Positions 7,370-14,345 of a DNA stretch of 64,000 nucleotides are shown piece by piece. The notes under the pieces are model-generated. The model saw only the letters and a list, made by a program, of their open reading frames with translations. It ran no database searches and was not told the DNA's origin. The stretch comes from Roseburia sp. Its GTDB lineage: Bacteria; Bacillota; Clostridia; Lachnospirales; Lachnospiraceae. The position numbers and the translations under genes were made by a program. Location of the stretch: the NCBI GenBank assembly GCA_017549185.1, contig JAFYVJ010000057.1:1-64000 (forward strand), read 5' to 3'. The stretch's first letter is position 1; every line of letters starts with the position of its first letter.

Positions 7370-7748
7370 ATGGCACCCCCTTAAACCGAAAATCTAATCT
7401 ACCATCATCAACAGAATAAATAGCTCCACCCACATTGGAAACTTTAGCAATTTTTCTGCAGGCATCATCGATGTCCTTTGAGATAAACTGCATATTGGCG
7501 ATTAAGATTCCATCTGCAAAACCTTCGCTAACCATCTGTACCATTCGGTCAAAATGCTTGTTTACATCCAGTTGTCCCAACACATTTCTTCGCATCACTT
7601 TAACAATCTCAATATTATTTCCATTGGCGTATTCGGAAATATATTTCATCTGTCTTTGTTCACGCTGACTCACATGCTGCATATCTCCAACTGTAGATAT
7701 GTAAACAATGCATCTGACCTTATTTTCTGTAGTTCTTTTCCTTTTCAT
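7350..7748 (-). CDS. Catalytically dead serine-recombinase N-terminal domain
   Basis: A 132-aa protein with the resolvase-domain fold pattern (VYIST near residue 18, SQREQRQMKYISEYA, then FADGILIANMQFISKDIDD and a GGAIYSVDD strand) and no recombinase or zinc domain. The arginine of the usual YxRVS motif is absent, and the DRxxR-type segment reads ANMQFISKD, so the arginines needed for catalysis are gone. The length equals one resolvase domain and the frame is open, so it looks like a retained, repurposed paralogue and not decay. It is the first gene of the recombinase operon, which suits a regulatory subunit or architectural partner of the active enzyme. Confidence 0.7.
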   Translation of the reverse strand: MKRKRTTENKVRCIVYISTVGDMQHVSQREQRQMKYISEYANGNNIEIVKVMRRNVLGQLDVNKHFDRMVQMVSEGFADGILIANMQFISKDIDDACRKIAKVSNVGGAIYSVDDGRLDFRFKGVPYGCKSR

Positions 7749-7833
7749 ATTTAGTTGTAGCTCCTTGACAATTATTCATTGCCAGTACTGACTACACATA
7801 TGATATCTCTATTTTCAAAAACTTATCGTCCTT

Positions 7834-7868
7834 TATAGTAATGATTAGATTCAGTAATCACTACTATA
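7834..7868. repeat. 14-bp inverted repeat between repressor and recombinase operon
   Basis: Arms at 7834-7847 and 7855-7868 match at 13 of 14 positions around a 7-nt spacer (GATTCAG). It lies directly after the stop of the HTH gene and upstream of the dead-recombinase gene. No T-tract follows, so an operator or a recombinase-binding site is more likely than a terminator. Confidence 0.6.
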
Positions 7869-7878
7869 AGTAGCGATT

Positions 7879-8223
7879 TTATCGAAATGGACATTTCTCA
7901 ATCATCTCTACAAAAATAACTGTAAGATAATCTTTTACTGCCGTTGGCAATTTCTCCAGCCTTGCATCAATAGAATCTTCTCTGTTCTGATTCTCAATAT
8001 CACACCCACACAGCAAATTCGCATCCCCGTCAAAATAATTCATATGGTCATATAGAATTTCCATTGTTGGAAATCTTAAGCCCTGTTCAATCTTACTGAT
8101 ATTACCTAAGCAGGTTCCAATCTCCTCTGCAAACACTAACTGCGACATGCTATTCTTCGCATTTCTTCTTAACTCTTTTAATCTCTGTCCCATCATCAAT
8201 GGATCACATTTATAATTTCTCAT
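7879..8223 (-). CDS. XRE-family transcriptional regulator
   Basis: A 114-aa protein with a Cro/CI-type helix-turn-helix in the N-terminal 65 residues (MSQLVFAEEIGTCLGNISKIEQG) and a short C-terminal helical part likely used for dimerisation. GGAGG precedes ATG 8223. It sits immediately upstream of the recombinase operon and immediately downstream of a cluster of GTTCGC repeats, so it most likely represses itself, the recombinase genes or both. Confidence 0.8.
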   Translation of the reverse strand: MRNYKCDPLMMGQRLKELRRNAKNSMSQLVFAEEIGTCLGNISKIEQGLRFPTMEILYDHMNYFDGDANLLCGCDIENQNREDSIDARLEKLPTAVKDYLTVIFVEMIEKCPFR

Positions 8224-8363
8224 TTTAATTATCCTCCGAATTTTGAATGTTTTCTGATTTCAAAATCCGGAACCGGCGGTTCTCGTGCCTTGTATCTCTT
8301 CTTATTGAAAAGCATAAAAAATAGACCTCTTTGGAAAAATTCCAAAAAAGCCTATCAACCGCC

Positions 8364-8434
8364 GTTCGCTTTTCGTTCGCTACTGAGTTCGCTTTCTGTT
8401 CGCCAGTAAAATTTTAGTTCGCTTTTCGTTCGCT
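8364..8434. promoter_or_regulatory. Six phased GTTCGC half-sites (iteron-like cluster)
   Basis: Three 18-bp units at 8364-8381, 8387-8404 and 8417-8434; the first and third are identical (GTTCGCTTTTCGTTCGCT). Each unit is two GTTCGC hexamers 11 bp apart, so the six hexamers begin at 8364, 8375, 8387, 8398, 8417 and 8428. The near-helical spacing suggests several protein subunits bound on one DNA face. A 13-bp dyad GAACCGGCGGTTC at 8270-8282 lies in the same 265-bp gap before the HTH gene. Confidence 0.7.
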
Positions 8435-8440
8435 GGTGTG

Positions 8441-8471
8441 AAAAAGGAGCCCATCACTGCTGATAAGCTCC
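8441..8471 (-). terminator. Terminator of the AbiE operon
   Basis: Arms GGAGCCCATCA / TGATAAGCTCC (9 of 11 matches) are followed by five T on the minus strand, 18 nt after the AbiEii stop. Confidence 0.75.
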
Positions 8472-8488
8472 CAAGTTTTCACTACTAT

Positions 8489-9397
8489 TTATTTCTTATA
8501 TACAAACACATCTGATTCTGCGATTATTGCAATTCCATTCTCAATTGCATAATCATATGAAATATCCTCGTACAATAATTTCTGTGTTACATTTTTATAA
8601 TCAGGCTCATAGAATCTGCTTCTAATTATTTCCTTAAGCATATCCGGGATAAAATATTCAAGCTGCGCCGATGGATTATTCTTAGATTGCATCCTATCAT
8701 CTCTGACCATATCAATTAACTTATCCAGTTCTTCATTCAGCTCAACCTCTCGTAGAAGTTTGCAAATATCATATAAATGTCTTGAATCCCTGTCCTGCAT
8801 ATTCTGTATCTTATAGTCGCATACAGCAAACACCTTATCCACAAAAGTTCTTTCTACAGATTGAACATTCATTATCACTTCTGCAGCTTCAAAAGGAACT
8901 GGAAGAATGATATTTCTATCTAAACAAAATCTTCCTACAAAGCTACCCACAACATGTTTATCAACAGGATATACCGACTGATAATAACTTGTTTCTATAA
9001 TAATCTCCAATGGAATTACCGAAAACAAAGAGTCGTACTTAAATACATATTTATTATAATCATACCGTGACTTTATCTCTTCCGGATTTGACAACACCAA
9101 TCCCAAATTCTCGGCAATTTCGATAATCAATTCTTTTGATTTCACACGCTCTGATTGCGTAGGTCTTCGATTCATTGACAAATCAATATCTTCCGAAAAG
9201 CGATCTATCAGATTATATGCCTTAGAAAGTGAAGTTCCACCTTTAAACACAAATGGTAATTCCGACTTTGCCAGCTCAAACAAAAATATTGACTGAATAG
9301 TATCTTTTTCAACCATTTGCTCACTTCTGCCTAATTCTCTGGCTACCGTTTCAATAATCTCTTTCCACTCAGCTTGATATTCTCTATACCAATTCAT
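8489..9397 (-). CDS. abiEii: AbiEii-type nucleotidyltransferase toxin
   Basis: A 302-aa nucleotidyltransferase of the AbiEii/DUF1814 family. The diagnostic segment is FKGGTSLSKAYNLIDRFSEDID (about residues 52-73), with the GGTSLSK nucleotide-binding motif and the DID metal-binding pair. It is the toxin of the bacteriostatic type IV AbiE toxin-antitoxin system, which gives abortive phage resistance. Its start overlaps the AbiEi gene by 14 nt and has AAGGAGG upstream. Length and motifs look intact. Confidence 0.9.
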   Translation of the reverse strand: MNWYREYQAEWKEIIETVARELGRSEQMVEKDTIQSIFLFELAKSELPFVFKGGTSLSKAYNLIDRFSEDIDLSMNRRPTQSERVKSKELIIEIAENLGLVLSNPEEIKSRYDYNKYVFKYDSLFSVIPLEIIIETSYYQSVYPVDKHVVGSFVGRFCLDRNIILPVPFEAAEVIMNVQSVERTFVDKVFAVCDYKIQNMQDRDSRHLYDICKLLREVELNEELDKLIDMVRDDRMQSKNNPSAQLEYFIPDMLKEIIRSRFYEPDYKNVTQKLLYEDISYDYAIENGIAIIAESDVFVYKK

Positions 9398-10001
9398 TCA
9401 TCAAACCTCCTTGATAAATATTTCGATATACTCTATCCGGAAATAGTGACAAATATTTTTTCACCTGACCAAAATCAACGTCTACTACAGAAATAAAATT
9501 CTTTATCTTCACTGTAAATTCATCACCACTAACTTCACTATATCTGTCAATCGTACTCATAAGGTCCAAAAATTGCAATGCCCCCCTATTTTCCTTTGAT
9601 ACTTCTACAACTGGTTTGTAAACAATAATCTGTCTGCCATCTACATCTAATTTACGCTGTTTGGTAGATGCCTCATTAGAACACACCTCATAGCAGGACG
9701 GATTTTGCGTTGTAAAACCATACATATTGGCAAGTTGGATACCTGTAATATATCCGAAAATCTCTCCATTCGCTTCCAGATATCTCTTTTGTACAAATTT
9801 ATCAACCGAGACTTTTCCCTTAGTTCCCAAAATAGTTTTGTAAGAACGATAATACACACCATTGTATAATCTCTCTATTTTCCCTTCATCCGTAAGTTTC
9901 TTCATCTCTTGCCTTACAGATTCTCTGGATTTGCCAGGAAGCTCTGCTAGAAAGATTGGTTCATCTTTTTGATAATTGGTAATAATATAATCATATAACA
10001 T
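9384..10001 (-). CDS. abiEi: AbiEi-type antitoxin / repressor
   Basis: A 205-aa antitoxin with an N-terminal winged helix (about residues 5-65, including PGKSRESVRQEMKKL and a GVYYRS wing) and a C-terminal domain (GYITGIQLANMYGF, then a beta-rich core). AbiEi proteins neutralise AbiEii and repress their own operon through inverted repeats. ATG 10001 has AAAGGAG upstream; the frame runs back to 10034 without a better site. The promoter and a candidate operator are just upstream. Confidence 0.85.
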   Translation of the reverse strand: MLYDYIITNYQKDEPIFLAELPGKSRESVRQEMKKLTDEGKIERLYNGVYYRSYKTILGTKGKVSVDKFVQKRYLEANGEIFGYITGIQLANMYGFTTQNPSCYEVCSNEASTKQRKLDVDGRQIIVYKPVVEVSKENRGALQFLDLMSTIDRYSEVSGDEFTVKIKNFISVVDVDFGQVKKYLSLFPDRVYRNIYQGGLMNELV

Positions 10002-10046
10002 ACAGAACTCTCCTTTCACAATTTCGAAATTCATCTTTTCACTTTT

Positions 10047-10074
10047 ATTATATCCAATTTTTTTTAATTGTCAA
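10047..10074 (-). promoter_or_regulatory. Consensus sigma-A promoter of abiEi-abiEii
   Basis: -35 TTGACA (10069-10074), 16-bp spacer, -10 TATAAT (10047-10052) on the minus strand; both hexamers are perfect. Confidence 0.88.
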
Positions 10075-10106
10075 AGAATTTTTCCGTCAAATATACTGTA
10101 CCCATT

Positions 10107-10146
10107 ACTTTCTCGCTCAACTTCCAATATATTTAAGCGCGAAAGT
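10107..10146. promoter_or_regulatory. Inverted repeat upstream of the AbiE promoter
   Basis: Arms ACTTTCTCGCT (10107-10117) and AGCGCGAAAGT (10136-10146) pair at 10 of 11 positions, about 33 bp upstream of the -35 box. AbiEi proteins bind inverted repeats at their own promoter, which makes this a candidate operator. It could also be the weak end of the GAF-regulator transcript. Confidence 0.45.
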
Positions 10147-10191
10147 GACAAACCTTTTACACACATTATTATTTACACCATATTTTATTTA

Positions 10192-11598
10192 TCAGTGTGT
10201 ATTAAATTTTCGTTTTTCCTCATCCAATCGAAGAAAAATCATCTTAGATTCCTGACACGTCTCTAGCACCTCATCCGAAATATTTAATTCCAGCTGTAAC
10301 CTCCTGCACAAAATTGAATATGTACGTTCATCTAGCAACTCTCTCAAATTCTCATCAATCTCTCTTACAGAATCAATATAACCCTGTTTATAAAGTGCAA
10401 CAATTCGCCAAAAATGAATATCTACACAGTCTGGATATACTTTTAAGATATCATTACAATACCCAGCCGCTCCAGTATAATCTCCCTGTTCAATCAGAAG
10501 TTTCATAAGCACTTCCATCTTTTCAATATACTTTAACTTATAATGAAGCCGGTTTTCCCGAATAAAAGAATTTCTCGTAAATGTCGTTCCCATGAACTCC
10601 CCTTGAAACAGTGCATGGAATTTGCGTAACAATTCTATCTTCGCAAGTCTGTCTGATGCATCATCTATTGTACGCATTAACTCTTCTGCTAAAATCACAT
10701 CTACTATAACTCGTAACGCCGGATTGATACCATATCCCTTTTCCGTGGTCAGTATCAATTGTAATCCATCATCATCCAAGTTCCTTGCATTTTTCCATTT
10801 CATACGAAACTTATAAATAAGGTCTGCCCAAGAGACATCCTTTTCGCCCTCATATTTGGTATTAAGATACTCTGCTGGAAAATATTTCCCCATATTACAT
10901 GCCAAGAAAGCGATTAGGAACCGAAGTGCTTCAGATTTCATGTCCCCTTCATCAAAAAACAGTTCCTTACTAGCAACCTTCACCCCATTAAGCAAATCAA
11001 TTCGCACCGTTTCATAGCTTGTGGGTTCATGTTCACTTTGCTTCCTAAATATGTTGTCTCTTCGCTGCTTTGCAATAATTTCATTGGTAACAATATATGC
11101 AATAATGTTCAATCCCGTATAGCAGTTTTTGAAACGCTTCGGATTACTCACAACCATTAGACCACTGCCACAATTCCGATAGGGAACGCCTAGTACTGAT
11201 TGAACATGCAATCTCTTATACATAGCATATTCTTCTGGGGCTTCCTCTCGTATTGATTCAATGTCTTCAATAACAATAGCCTTTCCTCCACGAATCGCCT
11301 GTTCCCATCGTTTTGCCTGTGCTGCATTTTCCGCATCCTCAATCAATGTTTCTGTACTAGAACCGGTTCTTTTATTGTAAAAACATCTAGTTGACCAAGC
11401 TCCCACTTCCAAATCAAAATCAATTAAGCCAATCCAATCAGCGCCAAAGAACTCTATACTTCTTTTAAAAATTGTCTCTACCTCATTCGGTTCTTTTCTA
11501 TCTCCATGCATGTACTGATAGAAATACTCAAATTGTCGCATAACCTCCTCTCTGAAAAGCAAATCTTCATTTGCTTCTTCGCTTTTAATATATTCCAT
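10192..11598 (-). CDS. GAF and SARP-like (winged-helix plus TPR) regulator
   Basis: A 468-aa predicted transcription factor. An N-terminal GAF-like sensor (about residues 30-190; ADWIGLIDFDLEVGAWSTRCFY to SVLGVPYRNCGSGLMVVSNP) precedes an OmpR-like winged helix (about 200-300, ending LILTTEKGYGINPAL) and a C-terminal helical region with TPR-like pairs (GDYTGAAGYCNDILKVYPDCVDIHFWRIVALYKQG), the layout of bacterial transcriptional-activator proteins. ATG 11598 has AAAGGAGG upstream. It lies 50 nt downstream of a small HTH gene, likely cotranscribed. The ligand is unknown. The gene lies between AbiE and a stand-alone protein, and its targets cannot be read from the sequence. Confidence 0.7.
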   Translation of the reverse strand: MEYIKSEEANEDLLFREEVMRQFEYFYQYMHGDRKEPNEVETIFKRSIEFFGADWIGLIDFDLEVGAWSTRCFYNKRTGSSTETLIEDAENAAQAKRWEQAIRGGKAIVIEDIESIREEAPEEYAMYKRLHVQSVLGVPYRNCGSGLMVVSNPKRFKNCYTGLNIIAYIVTNEIIAKQRRDNIFRKQSEHEPTSYETVRIDLLNGVKVASKELFFDEGDMKSEALRFLIAFLACNMGKYFPAEYLNTKYEGEKDVSWADLIYKFRMKWKNARNLDDDGLQLILTTEKGYGINPALRVIVDVILAEELMRTIDDASDRLAKIELLRKFHALFQGEFMGTTFTRNSFIRENRLHYKLKYIEKMEVLMKLLIEQGDYTGAAGYCNDILKVYPDCVDIHFWRIVALYKQGYIDSVREIDENLRELLDERTYSILCRRLQLELNISDEVLETCQESKMIFLRLDEEKRKFNTH

Positions 11599-11649
11599 TA
11601 AAAAAACCTCCTTTACGCATATCAAAGATATACAATCGGGAGGCTGTCT

Positions 11650-11988
11650 CTACTGTGGACTAATCATAAGTTTTCGCATATATATCAGCATACGGTCGAG
11701 AAATTTATCTCTTTCTTCCCTGCTACAGTTTGCTAAAAACATTTCCACATCAAATGTGTGATTTTTTTCACCGGCAAGTAAATATGTAGGATCAATCTTA
11801 TACTTCTTATATAAAATCAGCATATTTTCCCTCTGCAATCCATACATACCGAGTTCTATTTTACGATAATGTTCCACACCTATATCAAGAGCTTCTGCAA
11901 ATGCTTCCTGCGTATATCCACAGTTCTCTCTGACGGTCTGCAACCTCTTCCCAATTTGTATATTAAGTTCTTTCTTCTCTGTTCTCAT
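11650..11988 (-). CDS. XRE-family HTH protein
   Basis: A 112-aa protein with a Cro/CI-type HTH at about residues 8-65 (IGKRLQTVRENCGYTQEAFAEALDIGVEHYRKIELG) and a C-terminal helical tail. ATG 11988 is preferred over 12036 because GAGG lies eight bases before it. It precedes the GAF regulator by about 50 nt and probably forms a two-gene regulatory unit with it. Confidence 0.78.
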   Translation of the reverse strand: MRTEKKELNIQIGKRLQTVRENCGYTQEAFAEALDIGVEHYRKIELGMYGLQRENMLILYKKYKIDPTYLLAGEKNHTFDVEMFLANCSREERDKFLDRMLIYMRKLMISPQ

Positions 11989-12093
11989 GGTCTGAACCTC
12001 GCTTTCAATATAAATGATAGCAATGCGCTCCACCATAAAACAGATTGCTTTACGACGCTTTTTATGTCGTATTGCAACTTTCCCTATAACATG

Positions 12094-12129
12094 AAAAGGG
12101 AGTAATGAACACTTTGCTCATTACTCTCC
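12094..12129 (-). terminator. Terminator after the 214-aa protein gene
   Basis: GGGAGTAATGA pairs with TCATTACTCTCC (one bulge), followed by TTTTCAT on the minus strand. Confidence 0.7.
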
Positions 12130-12181
12130 TCGTTTATTTGGTATAATTCCATTAGTATATCTATAATCTTCTCTTGCAAAA

Positions 12182-12826
12182 CTATTGAATTTCTGTCTGC
12201 TCCTCTTTTGAAGCATAGTAATCATCAAATAACTTATTTGTAGCATCGAAGGTGTCTTTACAAATACTCGGTAATTCTCGTCCCCAAGCCCCGGTTGCCT
12301 GCTTAAAACCTTTTTCAACCGCAGCCTGCATTTCCTTCATCTTCTCTACATCATCACCGGCTAAGGCACAAGCAAAATCAAATAATCGCTGTGAGGTCTG
12401 CTTTACACCCCAATATCCATCTTCTGAAATATCCTTTTGTGCCTGTGCTTTGGTTGCTGCATCAACAGTATAATTACCGCTTGCAAGAAACTTCCACATA
12501 TCAGTTGCCTGTCCATAGGTTTTTGCCTGTCCATAGGTTTTTGCCTGTCCGAACATCATTTTATGAACAAGACTTGTAAGCTGCTGCTCACGGTTCGCCT
12601 GATCCGCTTTTAACTGCTTTACTAAGGCTACTCTATCTGCATCACTCATCTTATTGATAGAATATGTAGCCTTATTAGCGGATGTTGAGTCAGACTTTTC
12701 ATACACTACACCATCATTAGCTGATGTAATTTCTGCTGCTTTCTTTTCTACCTGCTTACTTGATGCTGATGAATACTCTGTATACTGCTGTGTTGTAGCA
12801 GATACTCCTGAAATTGTATTGCTCAT
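12182..12826 (-). CDS. Uncharacterised 214-aa Ser/Thr/Ala-rich protein
   Basis: I do not recognise a named family. The N-terminal ~50 residues are low complexity and rich in Ser, Thr and Ala, then come charged helical segments, a short GQAKTY repeat and a conserved-looking end (WGRELPSICKDTFDATNKLFDDYY). There is no signal peptide. The polar N terminus and helical body resemble the protein at 60859-61422 in style, though not in sequence. ATG 12826 has AAGGAGG upstream. The 12827-13071 gap holds an AACGATAA sequence (minus strand, 12878-12885) resembling a sigma-28 -10 box but without a convincing -35. Confidence 0.6.
   Translation of the reverse strand: MSNTISGVSATTQQYTEYSSASSKQVEKKAAEITSANDGVVYEKSDSTSANKATYSINKMSDADRVALVKQLKADQANREQQLTSLVHKMMFGQAKTYGQAKTYGQATDMWKFLASGNYTVDAATKAQAQKDISEDGYWGVKQTSQRLFDFACALAGDDVEKMKEMQAAVEKGFKQATGAWGRELPSICKDTFDATNKLFDDYYASKEEQTEIQ
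12505..12550. repeat. 18-bp in-frame tandem repeat
   Basis: Two identical 18-bp units (12505-12522 and 12523-12540) plus a 10-bp partial third encode GQAKTY-GQAKTY-GQA in the 214-aa protein. The exact identity points to recent slippage. Confidence 0.85.
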
Positions 12827-13071
12827 ACGCATACCTCCTTGTAACTTATAGCTTTTAAAGTTCTCGCACCTATGTAATTATCGTTGTTTTCATTAAGCTC
12901 TTCCATAATAAAAGTGTGAAACACCGCATTTCGGGTGCGAAATCTTCCCCTGAACATTCATATACCCATTCATTTTATATTTCGCTCAATTTAGCATTTG
13001 GAAACAGTGCTTTGTTGTGAATCGCCCTTATTCTGTTGTGAAGCATTCCATCGACTCCTCTTTCTAGGCAA

Positions 13072-13545
13072 TTATTCAAAATATTCCTCTAAGCATATTC
13101 CTCGTTCATTAATCTCATAGGCATCCTCTGTCCCTACATAACGATAATGCCATGGTTCATAGCTTGTCCCGGTAATCTCTTGTTTATCCAGTGGATATCT
13201 AAGAATAAAACCATATTTATAAGCATTCTCGGCAAGCCATGCATAAACATCGTCATTCGTGCACTTAGTTTTATCAGCATTGATATCCACTGCTATGCCT
13301 AATTGATGCTCACTTGTTCCGGGCAAAGCCACCCATTCTTTTGCAGTTCTTTCTGCCCTCCATTGCGAATATCCCTCGTTTATGTAGGCTTGAATTTTAT
13401 CATCCAGTATCTCCTGCTGTTCTTCTTCTGTTCTGTAGCCTTCTCTGACAATAGGATATATCCCTTCCGCTCTAGCCGCATCAAACATCTCTTGTAAATG
13501 CGGATATATTCTACTATCCACCTTCTGACCATTATTAATCATCAA
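13072..13545 (-). pseudogene. 5'-truncated VanY-type D,D-carboxypeptidase
   Basis: The remaining 157 codons hold the M15B peptidase core: VREGYRTEEEQQ, the zinc-binding SEHQLGIAVDIN motif and the EPWHYRYVG end. This family removes the terminal D-Ala from peptidoglycan stems. The frame begins with TTG-ATG and no ribosome site, at the residue (NGQKVDSRIYP) where family members normally already have an N-terminal membrane anchor and spacer. The break coincides with the left end of the transposon, so the gene was truncated by it. The catalytic core is intact but should lack export and translation signals. Confidence 0.75.
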
Positions 13546-13586
13546 ATTCTACACATGTTTTTCATCCGAAATTCTTCAAAATAAAT

Positions 13587-13646
13587 AAAGATGCCCATAA
13601 ATAAAACTGACGCATTCTGCATCACAGTCTTTTCATGGACATCTTT
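13587..13646. repeat. Long-loop hairpin inside the left transposon end
   Basis: AAAGATGCCCAT (13587-13598) pairs with ATGGACATCTTT (13635-13646) apart from one wobble; a T run follows on the plus strand. It may block transcription entering the element. Confidence 0.55.
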
Positions 13647-13670
13647 TTATGTTATCTTTCTCTGATATGA

Positions 13671-13710
13671 AAAATGGGAAGCAAAACCTCCCACAGCCGC
13701 TTCCCATTTT
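13671..13710. terminator. Bidirectional terminator at transposon left end
   Basis: A perfect 12-bp stem AAAATGGGAAGC / GCTTCCCATTTT with A/T tracts on both sides, upstream of the first transposon gene. It insulates the element from outside transcripts. Confidence 0.7.
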
Positions 13711-13752
13711 CTGATAACTACTCCCCAAAAAACTAAGGGAATAACCATAGAT

Positions 13753-14277
13753 ATGATAACTATTTTTAACCATACTTTCAAGACCCTTTCTCAGAATTAT
13801 TACGATAAAACCATAGATTCCATTCCTTTCCACAGACTTACCTGTTCCTGCGGCCATTCTGCATGCTTAAACAGGCATGCCTATTATCATCGTTCCATCA
13901 AAACACCTCTGGGCAAAATCCGTCTCCGTATCTGCCGGGTGAAGTGTTCTTTTTGTGGTACCACACACGCACTTATTTTAGCGGAAATGGTTCCTTACTC
14001 CCAGATTCCACTTATTTCCCAGGTTTACATTACCGGGGAAAGTCTGACTGATTCACCTGATTATTCTTCTGTCATGGCTGTAAATCCCGAAATTGATGAA
14101 AGTAACATTGCTTCTGTTTTAAGGCAGTTTAACTGTTTCTGGAAAGAACGTCTTCTCTCACAGGACATTTCCCTCACAGACCATAATAATCTCATCAGTC
14201 AGTCTTTTGCCTTTTTCAGAAGACAGTTTATGCAGATTAAATGCACCCCAAATATTCTTTTTTCCTTACCCACATAA
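13753..14277 (+). CDS. Transposon-encoded zinc-ribbon protein (DUF6431-like)
   Basis: A 174-aa protein with N-terminal cysteine clusters (TCSCGHSACLNRHAYYH and CRVKCSFCGTTHAL) that form a zinc ribbon, and a helical C-terminal part. This kind of protein commonly precedes the DDE transposase in Clostridia elements of this type; I recall the label DUF6431. It lies 68 nt upstream of the transposase. It probably helps recognise DNA ends or target; the exact role is unknown. Confidence 0.65.
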   Translation: MITIFNHTFKTLSQNYYDKTIDSIPFHRLTCSCGHSACLNRHAYYHRSIKTPLGKIRLRICRVKCSFCGTTHALILAEMVPYSQIPLISQVYITGESLTDSPDYSSVMAVNPEIDESNIASVLRQFNCFWKERLLSQDISLTDHNNLISQSFAFFRRQFMQIKCTPNILFSLPT

Positions 14278-14345
14278 CCTTACTGGGCTTTTTTTCCATG
14301 TTTCCTTATACTTGGTAAAAAATGTTATCAGAAGGAGAGCTTTTT

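Noticed and set aside
7215-7397. Plus-strand 60-codon frame near the recombinase
   Set aside because: Antisense to the better supported 56-aa minus-strand ORF, which has an RBS and operon context.
8364-8434. Short repeats considered as a CRISPR array
   Set aside because: Units are only 18 bp, gaps of 5-12 bp are too short for spacers, and no cas genes are present.
12121-12318. 65-codon minus-strand frame
   Set aside because: Mostly a shifted reading of the end of the 214-aa protein gene.
13633-13857. 74-codon minus-strand frame at the transposon left end
   Set aside because: It overlaps the terminator-like hairpins and the zinc-ribbon gene and has no recognisable protein features.
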